From: Asterias amurensis
Taxonomy: Eukaryota; Echinodermata; Asteroidea; Forcipulatida; Asteriidae
Reading direction: 5' to 3'
NCBI RefSeq assembly: GCF_032118995.1
Contig: NC_092668.1
Location: 4,319,501 to 4,383,500, forward strand
Length of the DNA stretch: 64,000 bases
The notes beneath the pieces were generated by a model. That model worked only from the letters and a program-made list of their open reading frames with translations, was not told where the DNA came from and ran no database searches. The position numbers and the translations under genes were made by a program. Shown piece by piece: positions 1-12,776 of this stretch. Position 1 is the stretch's first letter, and every line of letters starts with the position of its first letter.

Positions 1-480
1 TGCAGTTCTTGATTATTTTGTATGCGTATATATAGGAAAATAAATTAGCTGACATTTTCAATACTAAACGTTGTTTTGGCTGGAACGCTTTGGTGTACGA
101 TATTGCTCGATCGTCTAGGTGAAGTCTATGGTTAGAAGATACCCGGATGTAATTATTTTGTAAATAGCTGTTTTTCAATAAATTAGAAATGTCTTCGCCA
201 TGTAATTCCATTGAGCTAAATCTTTAAGGACATATTAGGTAACGAGGAAGATGCTGTAATGTTTCCTTTGGTTTAAAAACAAATGAAGTATGTTAATTTA
301 TTGTCTTGACGTCATTATGACGTACAAGGTTATTTCGTGGATGGAAATAAAAACTTGTTTGTATTTTGTCGTGTTAATGTCTTTAAATAAATGCTTTGTA
401 ATAAAGCTGTATATGCAATGTAAACGAACATGTTTGTCATTGTTGTTAATTACCAAAACAAAAGATTCGAACTGCCTCTA
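1..480. other. AT-rich non-coding sequence
   Basis: No supported exon. AATAAA occurs at several places (for example 178 and 387), so it could be the end of a gene's 3' UTR outside the window, but nothing confirms that. Confidence 0.3.
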
Positions 481-486
481 GCTACC

Positions 487-635
487 AGGCAATCTCGGTA
501 GTCTGGTTGGTAAGACACTGCTCTGGAATTTCAAGGGTCGTGAGTTCGAATCCCACCCGAGTAGTGATATTTTTTTCACAGCAGTGTTAAAACACATAGG
601 TGTATGGGTAAAAACCAAAATCAATAATTACTCGT
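487..635 (+). mobile_element. tRNA-derived SINE, family 1
   Basis: The head resembles a tRNA gene, with A-box-like GGTAGTCTGGTTGGTAAGAC and B box GGGTTCGAATCCCACC-like sequence (ggtcgtgagttcgaatccc). A shared tail ends GTGTATGGGTAAAAACCAAA. The copy at 18472-18640 on the other strand has the same head and tail, so this is a dispersed element and not a tRNA gene. Confidence 0.75.
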
Positions 636-825
636 TAATTCCTTTTTATCAAGTCTTAAATCATGGCATCATTGAGCTTTCCCCAATGACTAAAATGCCA
701 ACTTAAAACAACATGTGCTGAAATTAATCATCTTTGAAAATCATGAATTGCAGAGATGTGATACCAGCCAAGAATACCATCCAATCTTAATTGATTTGAC
801 TGGGTTTAGAAAAATGTTGCTGTTA

Positions 826-1394
826 ACAGGCACTTGACACCAGTCTTCTCACTTGGTGTAGCTGAAAATGCATAAAATAGAAATTCTGTGATGAAAACGT
901 TTGACTCAATTGGTCGTCGAAGTTACAAGAGAACAATATTAAGCAATAAAAACACCCTTGTTGCACAATTTGTGTGCTTTCAGATGCCGAATAAAATGGC
1001 TTCAGACCTGAAGTCTTTTAATATTTGAGTGAGGAGTTACCTCCTTCTCAAACACTTTATAACTTCAGAGGGAGCCGTTTCTCATAATGTGTTTCCACCA
1101 ACAGCTCTTCATTCATCACCATCGTCATTTAGGCTGTGTTCATTGAGTGTAAGATGTAGCCCCCTCATGTCGACGCCAATCGTTTCTATTTCTTGCAGTT
1201 CTTGTCCATGTTGTTCCTGCATAATTCCTGATGTCATCTCTCCATCTTCTACTCTGTCTACCTCTGTTCCTTTTCCCTGTCCTTGGTTGCCAGTCCATTA
1301 TTCTTGTTCAAGCTCTCCATTGCTCGATACCGAGTAAATTTGTATGATAACAATATTATTATGAGTAATTACCAATCGTGTCCAACGCCTTGAT
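826..1394 (+). mobile_element. Family A MITE with internal insertion
   Basis: The left part has CACTTGACACCAGTCTTCTC and TTGGTCGTCGAAGTT; the right end is GAGTAATTACCAATCGTGTC. Both are family A landmarks (full-length copies near 12207 and 57022). About 190 bases near 1110-1300 are absent from other copies. Confidence 0.7.
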
Positions 1395-2659
1395 AACAAC
1401 TCACGCAGAAACCACAAGCAAAAGGTGAAAAAAAAATGGTAGTGTTTCGGCGCGCAACAGCCGGGGCTGGCATTTTGATAAATAATCCAAAAAAGTCCTC
1501 CAACTGCATGCTCCTTCCGACATCGATTTGCATCTCTCAAGCTCGATACCCGACCTTGGAGTCAAATTTGTCAAAAAAGTACAGACTATATCCCCGGCAA
1601 TAAAGTTGTATTGCCTGTGATTTGTTGATGTGGGAACGAGGTTAAATGAAGCGTATCGTTTTGGTTGGAGGGGGAAGGGGGGGTTGGTATGGGACGCAAG
1701 TACACGTGAAGCGGTTCAGGTTTAACGCCTACATAGTATGCAAATGAGATTTCTTTAGTTTGTAATTAACAAAATGACTAGTGGTCTAGACACCGTGCAA
1801 GGTTTTTATCAAAGCGGGCAATTGGCTGCCTTCTGGCACTACAATGTTATCAATCACTCCTTTTGTTTCAGTTGACAGAATTGTATGTGCAAGTATAATT
1901 TGTAAAAGAACATGTTATGGTGATAGTTGTAATAGATTGCCCTGAGGCATTTGGGATGCAGTCATTATACACACTCGTTTACCGTTCAATAACAAAAGAA
2001 CAAAGGAAGGTAATGTGTTGATCTGAAATAGGCAAAGGTTTGTGACATTTCATTAGTGTTTTTTTATATAAAAGAAGAAACCCCAGTCTGACAGTTCCTC
2101 TTGTTTTCAGCAAAGATTTCAACAAGAACAGTGGATATTTTATCAAATTAGATTGCAAAGTTTCCGAGAAAATTTTGAAATTATGGTTAATGCATCTCCC
2201 CCCCCCCCCCCCCCCCCTCATGATAAATATTTTGTCAAGGATTCCCTGCACGTCGTTTGTTTTATATGGCTCAGTGACACATTAAAGCAAAGTGTGGTGA
2301 TGATTTTCTTTAGAAGTTGCAGTCCACCGAAGAAAAATTTCAAATAATATTTTTATCAAGTAAATGGAGATTGGAGGCACAAACAAATTATTCTGTTGTC
2401 CCTCCAGCCATATTTAATGTGAAGTTTTAAACTAAAGACCCACCTGTAATTTTTGGCGTGATTGACAATGTACTTATATTATTTGGTGAGTTTGTTTATT
2501 TGGTTGTTGCTTATTTTTGATGACGTTCGCCAAAAAATTATGGAAATTGTACAGTTACAAAGGAGTAGGATTTGAAACTTTGCATGGTGGAGATAAGATA
2601 TAGAAGAGTTTGCGGTAACACCATGTAATAACAATCTCTAAATGAGTTGGGGTGGTTCT

Positions 2660-2730
2660 GAAAAGAACCGTTGGGTTAACTCGACGTTTCGATCAGTATG
2701 CTCTGATCGTCTTCTGGAGAAAGTTACAAA
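2660..2730 (-). repeat. Hammerhead-like motif, inverted copy
   Basis: The reverse complement reads CCAGAAGACGATCAG-AGCATA-CTGATCGAAACGTCG, the same layout as 57958-57995 but with a different stem sequence that keeps base pairing (covariation between copies). Confidence 0.5.
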
Positions 2731-5700
2731 GGAGTACCTGTCACGACAGATACATCTTTTAACATCATGTAACTCCTGTGATCCATATTGACATAATTTG
2801 TCTATAAAACAAGATTCTCCGACTCCAACAGATGTCAAACGAGAGTTTTTTTTTTTTTTTTTTCTTTTTTTTTTTTCACGACGACGCACCTTGAACGCCA
2901 TCTGACGCTCCACGATGACGGGTGCCCCGCCGTTTTCAACGGCAGGGGCATCGGGTGCAGCTGATACCCAAAGCATCCTGTGTGTCGTAATCCACGGACA
3001 AAATGAGGAATTGATCAACACTACACAGAGAGAGAGAAAAGCCCTAGCCAAAATATTAAATTATGGCGTGTAAGTGGCTCAGGGCCAATTAGATTAGCGT
3101 TTCGATGGGATTTAGATGATGTAGTCTCGACCAGCCGGTGGCGTTATATTGGCCCGGCAGCCAAGATGTACCACTGATGCCGAATACTCTCTTGGGGTTT
3201 TAGTGAGGATGGAAGGGGGGGGGGGTCGTACCCATCTACAAACCAACCTATGGTATAGATGCCTTGATGTTAACGGCTGTTTTATGTCGTGAAAATTAAA
3301 CTCCCCCATTTGTAGTGTTTTTGTGGTCAGCCCAAACTGTCAAGTGTGTTTGTTTTAAAACGGAATGCGTTGGAGCGACGAAACAAGGGAATCTCGTTCT
3401 ATACTCACGAGGCAAGATGTGATGTGATGCGATTCAACTTTTATTCCAAATATTGAATACTTTGGTGCAAACGAGGATGTTCCAACAGTTGTCTGCTCGA
3501 TGACGACAACAAATCCTGCAACAGACTGCAGCAGTAATTACAAAGAAGACGTGATCACGTGTTCCGCAACTTGTCCCACTAATTTTTGTGGCGGTTTTTG
3601 TCCCCCAATTTTTTTTTTTTTTTTTCTCCTCGTTTTTTTTTTTCCTTTTTTGTTTTCAGTGACGGACCAGTCGAGCGAAACCAATCTGACTTGGTGAAAT
3701 ATTCATGCGCGCTTGCAACGTGTATCGAGGAGCGAGCAAAGTATCTTCCGCACAGCAGCGTGTCGGCCCCGAAGCCTCATGCCCGGGCCTAGTGACGTGT
3801 GGACGGCCCAAGCTTAATGCGTTAGGATGCGCCAGTGGTTTATTACATGTCAACGTGTTTTTCGAGTCATTTAGGGTGAGTTAAACCGTTAGCTCTCGGC
3901 GACATGACGAGGACAGGCAAAGCATCTCAGCTCAACCCCGACTCTCATTGAGTGGATGCACGACTCGTAATAATATTAAGACCTGATGCGGGAGTTTTTC
4001 AGCTTCTATTTTTTTGTTGGTCTTCTTTTTTTTCTTTTTTTTTTCAAGATCTTGCTGTTTTACATTTTCAAGTCATATACTTCAGGACTTCAGGAGATTC
4101 TAGAAGGGTGTCAATTGTTTATGTTTAAAATTAGATTTGTTTTATTTAGTCAAGACAGTCTGTCGCATTGCTGACTCAATGCATGGACGACGGGGGGGGG
4201 GTTCGTGTGTGCCCCCCCCCCCCCCTGCACCCGTCTTTTAACTGTCAAGATATTATTGTTGAAATAATTATGATCCTTACTGTGACACCGTGCTCCACAT
4301 TATTTAACATTGAAAGTGGTTACCATTGAGTAAACTTAGAAGCTTAACCACGACTGGTTGCTGAAAACCCCCCAACTGCGCTTGCGCATGACACTTCTAC
4401 CGGTTGTGGCGCCCTTCATAAGCGAGTTGGGCATATTATTATCAGTCGTTACCACGCAGCATGAGGCTCAAAGGTGTACCATTCTCACGTGGCTTTCTGT
4501 GCACGGCGAGAGGTTTTTGCTCACTCTTGCCCTTCGTTTCGGTCTTAAATCTTAGTGTTTCTACCCCTTATACACCAGTCGACGGATACCAGTCTGCTGA
4601 TAGTGCAGAAGTATCGTTTACTCGCCAGAACTCGCTTATTTTCGTCCTCCATGCTTCAACCATAGATAAAGGACCCCAGTGGTAGAGCGCCCATCTCCAT
4701 TGTAACTTCTATCAGCGTGTAATGGCCGTCGGATGAGTCCTATAAATGAAGTCAGTCAACGACTGTTTGTCAGGAGAAGGTAAGCACATGTAACAATGAC
4801 CCACATACTTCTTGTCTGCATAATCTGTACATTGTTTGTGTTGGTGTGGCATTTTGATTGAGTTGAAACTAGGAAGGAATTCCTCAACACAAAATCAGAT
4901 TGCCATGAAGCGCCTGGTTTCCAGCTACTGCTGACCATATCAGAACAATGAAAATTGTCATTAAAATGTTGCTATTTCTATATGATTTGTTGTTCTCTCT
5001 CAGTCATAATTGTTTTAAAGTCAATATCCAATGCATAGCAATATGCAATGAAAAAAAAAATAATAAAAATAATAATCTCCAGTCCATTAGAAATAGAGCT
5101 ATGTATCAACTTAACTGTAAAAATATCAAATTTTAATGTAAATGTTAGTCGAAGGTCTCTTTAGAAAATGATCAGTTGACTTCACTAATTTCAATCAATA
5201 TCTGTTGGCTGACCCACTGCGTCTTCCGGTCTCCTTCACAAAAGTCAGTTTTATTAAAAAAAATATATATCTTGTGGCTCGTTCGGGAAACGGAGCCAGA
5301 CTTTAATTTGTTCCCAGTGAATTTACCCATGCACAAAGATCAAATCCAAATGCTAAAAAGTAATTGTTTTGCGGATATATAGATTATTCTACTCCCTCCA
5401 CAAGTAGTTACATTTAATTTGTAACCCGATCACACTGTTTTTCCAAACTTTGTTTTCCAGGTTTTTTTTCTTTCTTCTTTTTCATTTCAATTTCATTTCC
5501 CTGTGAATTTTAGCTACTCTCAATCAACCCGAATAATAAAAAGAAAAAAATCCTTGAATAAAATATGTTTTTTCTTGGCCGGGGAAATTTAGCTGATCTT
5601 TGCGCAAACACGAAGCCAGAAGTCCCAGGGCGATAACACACCGTATTTCGGCGTTATTTGGCCGGGTCCCGCGCCCGCTTTACTTGCCCGTGAATTTATA

Positions 5701-6447
5701 CAAATTAACGGCACGTTACTATCCAATCTGCTCAGGCTGACGTGATGGATGGCCGGTGTTTGGTACGGCAGAAAATACATTAGCCTACTATTACTAGAAC
5801 GAGGGGATCCTGTCAACTGGCATGATGCGGGGTTTTATAATGCGTGAGGATTGCTTATTTGAATGTATATCGAACAGATTTTATCCATGGCATCATGGCC
5901 AACTAGGGCAGCAGAGTCAAAACGAATTTTTGATTTGAATTTTGGGATGCTCCGTGATCATACAGGAGATGGAGAAGAAGAGAGAAAAAAAACTGGCAAT
6001 CGCAATATAACTCAGATAGTCCCACACCATATTAATATGTATTGCACCGTGTTTGATTTCTCGACGAATTCCCCAACTGGCTTTTCTCCACATTGGATTT
6101 GTTTCCTCCCCAATTCGGGTAAAAAAAAAATCTAAATAACAAATTTTCCGGACCTAATCAGACTGGAAATAGACTTGTACAAAACAGTGCGCATATTAAT
6201 GCGTCATTCTGTGCATGATCATTTTGTGTCTTAACACCTATTTTAAATTAACTAATTAAACCGCGATGATGTTTCCTTCAGTAAACAGCCGTCGTGTATA
6301 CTGACAGCTTCGCTAAACCGATTATCGCAGTTCAAGTTGTTTTGGTGTAATGCTCTGATTTGATCTCAACTCCGCCACCAGCGGATTTACTCCAGGAAAA
6401 TCACCTCCTTTTCTTATTTTAGCTGTTTCTTTTCTGATGGGAATTAA

Positions 6448-6449
<2 letters not shown>

Positions 6450-6479
<30 letters not shown>
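6450..6479 (+). repeat. Poly-T tract
   Basis: An almost pure run of about 30 T. Other homopolymer runs: C at 2198-2217, T around 2848-2877, G then C at 4192-4226, C at 15090-15100, A at 22952-22967, C at 38279-38289, G at 58773-58785. Confidence 0.85.
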
Positions 6480-6480
<1 letters not shown>

Positions 6481-6634
6481 AGTGAGATGGTTGTGGCGAT
6501 AGTTTAGCGGCAAAGTCCGCTGGGCATAATTTTGGGATTTAAATTTGACTTGATAAACACTGTGATGTGTGTCCATCATGTCAGGTGTACTATTGGAACA
6601 GGGTGAACCTTTGTTTTAAGTAAAACATCCATAG

Positions 6635-6800
6635 TAAAGGCAGTGGACACTATTAGGTACTTTCTCAAAACAAGTATTAGCATAAAACCTTACCGAGAGG
6701 TTGATATTATTCAAAATTGTGAGAAACGGCTCCCTCTGAAGTGACGTAGTTTTCGAGAATGAAGTAATTTTCCACGACATTGATTGACATTGATTGACAC
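6635..6800 (-). mobile_element. Family A MITE, half copy
   Basis: Starts AAAGGCAGTGGACACTATTA, then GTGAGAAACGGCTCCCTCTG and GTAATTTTCCACGA. It stops at the point where the central inverted repeat would begin. Confidence 0.75.
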
Positions 6801-8368
6801 CATGAATAAAAAAAAATGTCTTTGAATATTTATAACGCTAATATTAACAACGACTGTTCAAATTGTTGATGCTGATATTACCGGAGCTGCAGCTGATGAG
6901 TCCAGTACTAAAATATCACCAAAATAACAAATATCATGAATGAAAAGACAAACTGGTTTAGGCCTTTATTCAAAATAACGGTTTCAAAATTTTCGACAAT
7001 TTCGAAAAAGAAATCAGTCGCGACGCAAACTTAAATTACGCGTCATGACGGTCGCTCGGAGTAGCAAGTAATCGTGTTTCTTCTTCTTCTTCTTCTTCTT
7101 CTTATTTCAAACTGATACACTGAGTCTTATTTGTCTTCGTTCTAATCTAGGCCTATATTCCCTCTTTAAATTTTTTAAATTGTCTTAAACCTTTATCCCA
7201 AGTAAAGGCATCAACAAATAAGAAGATTCATACGGTGCTCGCATGGCTGCTTTAAACAAAATGGCGTTCGCATTCACATATTTCTCAAAATATAAATCTT
7301 GGATACGTTGCAGTAAAGAAATGGGTTACGTCCACAAGACGTCACCCCTTCCCCATCAGACGCAAGGCAACGTAACAAGGATTCTGACACTCTCAGAAGG
7401 CGCGATACAGCAATAAGGCCCAAGCCTGCTCGTGTAGACTGTCTCGTAGCGAAGTTTACCCTCTACAATATGACAGCTTCATCATTCTCTGTTGGACGAC
7501 AGCAGTAATCGACTCATATCATCACACAATGTCCGACCCGACCCCAAGACGCGTTGTGCTTCTACTGAATTCCCCAAAGCCCAAGACGTCTAGGTTCGGG
7601 GCTGAGTAAGATCTCCTCTCACCCGACTACAGATATCTTTAACTCCCCAAGACAAACATCACAGATTATCAGAAGACCTCGCTTATAAAAAGAAAATGTC
7701 TCTAAGGTGGTGGTGGGAAAAGGAAATCATCCCAAACATCTTAGATAACAACGGAGAGCAAGCATTACTCGATTGCTCATTGTCACTTTTTTATCAAATC
7801 GTGTGAGTGCACTTTTTGTTCATCATATGTGTGCACAGCATGTGAACATTCTCCATCAACTCAAAACGCGTGTATATATGTATTATTTTTTGTCATGAAT
7901 GAATACCGGCACTATACTAGGGATTAAACGCTGAGAGCAGCGACATAGGGTCACGCCCGCTATAACCGAATAATCACCGTCGTAATAAAGCGATATTATA
8001 CGCTATATACATGCTTTCCGCACTAGAGAGTAAACGGCTCGGAGGGCAGGAGACAAATATAGCCACCGAATCCGATAAACGCAACTCGGAATTGGCCCGA
8101 ACGTTTTTCCATATTTAGAAAAGGGATTTAAATTCGTCACAAAGGGTATTAAAACAAGAGTGGGCAGGTACTTCCCTTCCTTGATATCATAATTCTGTTA
8201 TAGAGACTATTTCGAGTGTGAAGTAATTGTTATAGATTTACCCGTGTCCGCTTGCCTTGTAACAGTAGAGGAAACCGTGTGTGATGTAATTTCGTTCAGA
8301 ATTATCTTTCCATTCCAACCTTATGCAGTGTATAGGTATAGGGATCCCTAAGGGACAACAAACGAGTC
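6801..8368. other. Intergenic sequence without recognisable genes
   Basis: Apart from the CTT microsatellite nothing repetitive or coding was recognised. 7330-7700 is GC-richer, unique and stop-rich in all frames. Confidence 0.4.
7078..7103 (+). repeat. CTT microsatellite
   Basis: About eight uninterrupted TTC/CTT triplets. Confidence 0.85.
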
Positions 8369-8718
8369 TTAAAGACACTAGCCACCTTGGGTAATTGTCA
8401 AAGACCAGTCTTCTCGTATTGGTGTATCTCAACATATGCATAAAATAACAAACCTGTGAACATTGACCAGCCATGTGGTCGTAGCAGTTGCGAAAGAATA
8501 ATTGAAGCAAAAAAAAACATCCTTGTCGCACAAGTTGAGTGCTCTCAGCTGCCTTGAATTCGAGACCTCAGCTAAGTGAGAACTTTACTTCTTTCACAAA
8601 AACTACTTTACCTTAGAGGGAGCAGTTTCTCACAATGTTTTATACTATCAACCGCTCTCCATTGCTCGTTTATACCAAGTAAGTTTTGAGTACTTACCAA
8701 TAGTGTCCAGTGCCTTTA
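8369..8718 (+). mobile_element. Family A MITE
   Basis: TTAAAGACACTAGCCACCTT at the left and AATAGTGTCCAGTGCCTTTA at the right, with family landmarks TTGGTGTATCTCAACATATG and GAGGGAGCAGTTTCTCACAA. Confidence 0.85.
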
Positions 8719-8734
8719 ACTACGTCTTCGGGCT

Positions 8735-10650
8735 ACGAAAGACCTTTTCAACATTGGCTACTGTTGTCGGGCTCCCAGAATCAACGTAATGAAAAAAGTG
8801 AGATCTAATAATAAAGGACCAGACTTTTGTGTATCACCTTTTTGGCGTGGTACGATAGAGTGGATTTGGCTACTCGTTGAAGTCACTAGCCCCAAGCGAA
8901 TGGCTAAATATACTTACGGAATGGCTACATACGGAAAGGCTAAATATACAAACTGAATGATTACTGTTGATGGGCTCAGAGTCTTTGTAATGATGTTAGT
9001 GATAAATGGTGAAAGACCAGCTTTTTTTGTATTACCTTTGGCGTTGTACAATAGAGTGGTTCTGGCTTTGGATTTCGTTGAAGTCACCACTAGCCCCAAG
9101 CGAAAGGCTAAATAAAGTCGAGAATGGCTACATAAGGAAAGGCTAAATTTACTGAATGATTACTGTTGTAGGGCTTAGAATCGTTGTAGTGACATTAGTA
9201 TTAATGGTGAAAGACCAGACTTTTGTGTATCACCTTTTTGGCGTTGTACGATAGAGTGGGTCTGGCTACAAGTTACTAGCCTTAAAGGCACCTGGAAATA
9301 GATTTTTTTTTCTTTCAAACATAAGAGTATATGCTTACGAACAATAAAACAATTTTTTTAGTAATTGTTTGTCACGATGTATATGTTTAAAAAATATATA
9401 AAGTTGTTTGGGGTCTGACTCCGCCTACCCCTTTTGTGACGTCAATAGAAGCAGACTTTGCCTGCATCGGTATAGTAAACACACGTGCAAAGTACATGTA
9501 TGTCCAATTCGTGAGTTGGTACATTTCAAAAAGTGTTTTTCTGCATTCAGCAGCAATACACCGGGTCGGCATTGCCGGAAAAAACAAACAAATCTTTTTT
9601 TGGAATGTACAAACTCACGACTTAGTCCGTACATGTACTTTGCAAGTGTGTTTACTCTACGCATTGCAGGCAAAGTCTGCCTCGATTGACGTCACGAACA
9701 GCGCCCTCTCGGGTCGGGGTCTACTCTTAAATTTGTAAATAACATAAGAACTAATTTTTTAAAACCTTAGTTAACTGTTTATTCACATTCCACTCATCAA
9801 AACACATATATTAGTGACAAAAGCTTTATTTTGAAAAAATACCACTTCCAGGTGACTTTAAGCGAATGGCTAAGTAACTTACGGAAGGGCTACATACGGA
9901 AAGGCTAAATATACGTCTAGCGATTGACTTCTGTTGTTGGGCTAAGAATCATTGTAATGTCATGTAATGAATGGTGAAAGACCAGACTTTTTTATCACCT
10001 TATGCGTTGTACGATATAGTGATCTGGCTACTCGTAGAAGTCACTAGCCTAAAGCGAATGGCTAAATATAATTACGGAGTGGCTGCATTTAATACGGAAA
10101 GGCTAAATATACTTATACATGCTTATACCGAATGACTTCTGTTGTCGGGCTTAGAATCCATTGTAATGATGTTAGCAATTCATGGTGAAAGACCAGCCTT
10201 TTTGTGTTACCTTTGGCGTTGTACAATAGAGTGATTCTGGCTTTGGATTTCGTTGAAAGTCACCAGCCCCAAAGCGAATGGCTAAATATACTTGGGAGAA
10301 TGGCTACATAAACGGAAAGACTAAAATATACTAACTGAACGATTCCTGTTGTATAGGGCTTAGATACATTGTAATGATGTTAGTGAAAGACCAGACTTGT
10401 GTGTACCACCGCGTTATACGAAGTGTAGATATCGGGCTATGGCTACCGTTGAAGTCACTAGCCTAAAGCGAACGGCTAAATATACTTACGTAATGGCTAC
10501 AAACGGAAAGGCTAAATATACCACAAAATGGCTACAAACGGAAAGACTAAATATACCAAAATGGCTACACGGGAAGGCTTATACTATCGAATGGCTACTT
10601 GTGTACCGAAAGGCTAACAAAACTTTCGAATGGAAAAATATAATCCTGCT
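8735..10650 (+). repeat. Satellite-like tandem array, unit about 200 bp
   Basis: Recurrent blocks CGTTGAAGTCACTAGCC...AAGCGAATGGCTAAATATAC begin near 8876, 9074, 10032, 10250 and 10452, about 200 bases apart. Between them is shared sequence such as GTAATGATGTTAGTGA...GGTGAAAGACCAGAC and GGCGTTGTACGATAGAGTG. About seven diverged units are visible. A transposon (9286-9857) splits one unit. The array ends in short GGCTACA/GGCTAAATATA subrepeats around 10490-10620. Confidence 0.85.
9286..9857. mobile_element. TTAA-flanked non-autonomous element in the satellite
   Basis: Termini AAGGCACCTGGAA... and ...TTCCAGGTGACTT are flanked by TTAA at 9282-9285 and 9858-9861. The surrounding satellite gives the empty site (AGCCTTAAGCG versus AGCCTAAAGCG in other units). 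The interior is itself a foldback: GCAGACTTTGCCTGCA...GTAAACACACGTGCAAAGTA recurs inverted near 9630-9685. A TTAA duplication points to piggyBac-type mobilisation (inference). Confidence 0.85.
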
Positions 10651-11777
10651 AAGTCTTATTTTGGTCGCGTGGGTTTGAATGGAGAAGACGAGCGGTTTTT
10701 TTTTTTCTTTCTTTCTTTTTTTCTTTTTCTTTATTCTTCTTCTTATAGGAGGGGGCAGCCTATTTAATATCGAATCATCTCATTTAGGGGTGGAGAGGCA
10801 AAGGTTGGGGCGCCCATTATCCCATCTGGTTACGCCACTGAAAATGGAATGGTGAATAATTGTTTGTGGGAAAAACCTGTATTCAAGATGGCATTATAAG
10901 GGGGAAAGTTAAACGCATTCGTAAAATAATGTGATTACAAAGGCCATCATCGTGTCAAATTTGTGGAAGAGTTGTTGTTACAGAGAACAACATTTTATTT
11001 TTTTGGAGTCAGTTGAGGAAAAACAAATTTCTTTTTTTACAAAGATGCCGTTTTTCATATGCCAAAATTAAAATTAATAACAAACGATGTAGACGTAAGC
11101 AAATTTAATTATTATTATTAATACAATTTTGTTTAAAGACCAGAAATTTACGTTAGTTTTCAATTTGATTAAATCTTTTCATTATTATTTGGCTTTTAAG
11201 AAAACACGAAGTTGTGTGCTCCCAAACTCAATTGGTTTTTTTATTTTTTTTTTAAATGAAAATATTTTTAGCATAAACTTATCAAATTAGTTCCAGCAAT
11301 TAAATAAATGTCATGGCAACCCAAACTGCAACCAATCGCAACCTCGTGTGTGTGTTGGGTATATAATAGTTTAACTTGCTGTCTAGCCGTTGATTAAACT
11401 TGAAGACAAAAATAGAGAGGGGCTAAACATCAACAACAAAATTCAAAAGGCCAAAATTGTATTTCTAAAAAGGGGGAGGAAAAAATGTTGGGGTTGTATG
11501 GTGGCGTTGTGCGTTATTATTGCGGCTGTGTGCGACGTCTGGCCAGAAATTAAACAATACGTTTTGATTGTCGCGATCAATAACAAAGTGAACCTTGATG
11601 ATTTCCACTGTTGTATTTAATTACATGTCTTTAACGACAATTTCCTGAGGAATGGGGAAATATTTAACTGCTTGAATATCAACGAACAAGCCGCGATAAT
11701 TTTGAAGAAGAAGAAGAAGAAAGTAACGAAGGAAAAGCGACGACGTAATAGCCACGGCGGGCGGGATGCATGTGTTT
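10651..11777. other. AT-rich intergenic sequence
   Basis: Pyrimidine-rich at 10696-10745, then AT-rich sequence with ATT runs. No exon or clear repeat. Confidence 0.35.
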
Positions 11778-12154
11778 TTAAAGACACTGGACACATTGGT
11801 AATGTCAAAGACAATTGGTGTATCTCAACAAATGCAGAAAAATGCCAAACCTGTGGAAATTTGAGCTCATATTGGTCGTCGAAGTTGCGAGATAATAATG
11901 AAAGAGAAAACACCCTTGTCACACAAATTGGTGTGCTTTCAGATGCTTGATTTCGAGACCTCTTTTGGACCTCAAAAGAGGTCTCGAAATCAAATTCGTG
12001 AAAATATACTTTTTTCTCGAAAACTACGTTACTTCAGTGGGAGCCGTTTCTCACAATAGTGTGTACTATCAACAGCTCCCCATTGCTCGCTACTAAGTCA
12101 GTTTTTATGCTAATAATAATTTTGCGTAATTACCAATAGTGTCCACTGCCTTTA
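11778..12154 (+). mobile_element. Family A MITE
   Basis: TTAA-bounded, with left end AAAGACACTGGACACATTGG and right end ACCAATAGTGTCCACTGCCT. The central inverted repeat is GAGACCTCTTTTGGACCTCA...GAGGTCTCGAAATC. Confidence 0.88.
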
Positions 12155-12206
12155 ATCAACATCACTTGTCTTCATGATTTGAATCTTTCGATTCTTTGCC
12201 CTTGCA

Positions 12207-12592
12207 TTAAAGGCAGTGTACACTATTGGTAATTACTCAAAATAATTATTGGCATAAAACCTTACTTGGTGACGAGTAATGTGGAGAGGTTGATGGTATA
12301 AAACATTGTGAGAAACGGCTCCCTCTGAAGTGCCATAGTTTTAGAGAAAGACGTAATTTTCCACGAATTTGATTTCGAGACCTCAGGTTTAGAACTTGAG
12401 GTCTCGAAATCACCCATCTAAACGCACACAACTTCGAGTGACAAGGGTGTTTTTTTCTTTCATTATTATCTCGCAAGTTCGATGACCGATTGTGCTCAAA
12501 TTTTCACAGGTTTGTTATTTTATGCATATCTTGAGATACACGAACTGTGAAGGCTAGTCTTTGACAATTACCAATAGTGTCCACTGCCTTTA
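12207..12592 (-). mobile_element. Family A MITE, full length
   Basis: TTAA-bounded. Its order is inverted relative to the copy at 11778. The central hairpin is TTTCGAGACCTCAGG...CTTGAGGTCTCGAAATC. Terminal repeats are AAAGGCAGTGTACACTATTG / CAATAGTGTCCACTGCCTTT. Confidence 0.9.
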
Positions 12593-12776
12593 AAACCTTG
12601 AGTTGTTTAGCGACGTCGAAAATGAAGAAAATTAAACGTCAACAAGCTAGGAAAACATACGGTACAATTTAGTGGTATTTAACCATGAGATAAAAATAAA
12701 AACAATGGGATGAATTAAGATGAATTCTGAATAAATAAGAATGATCATGAAATAGAACCTGAACAGTTATCCACAG

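Larger units (their letters stand above)
1395..6634. other. Intergenic sequence without recognisable genes
   Basis: AT-rich with homopolymer tracts. The only landmarks are the hammerhead-like repeat (2660-2730) and the G10/C14 inverted homopolymer at 4192-4226. Short reading frames here have no family resemblance and several cross homopolymers. Confidence 0.4.

Noticed and set aside
487..570. Possible tRNA gene
   Set aside because: It lacks a proper cloverleaf (weak acceptor and anticodon arms) and shares a non-tRNA tail with another copy, so it is the head of a SINE.
2638..3051. 137-codon open frame on the - strand
   Set aside because: A lysine run comes from the poly-T tract at 2848-2877, and one end is the hammerhead-like repeat. 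No recognisable domain.
8735..10650. CRISPR-like regularly spaced repeat
   Set aside because: Units are ~200 bp, diverged along their whole length, without unique spacers, and the window is eukaryotic. It is an ordinary satellite array.
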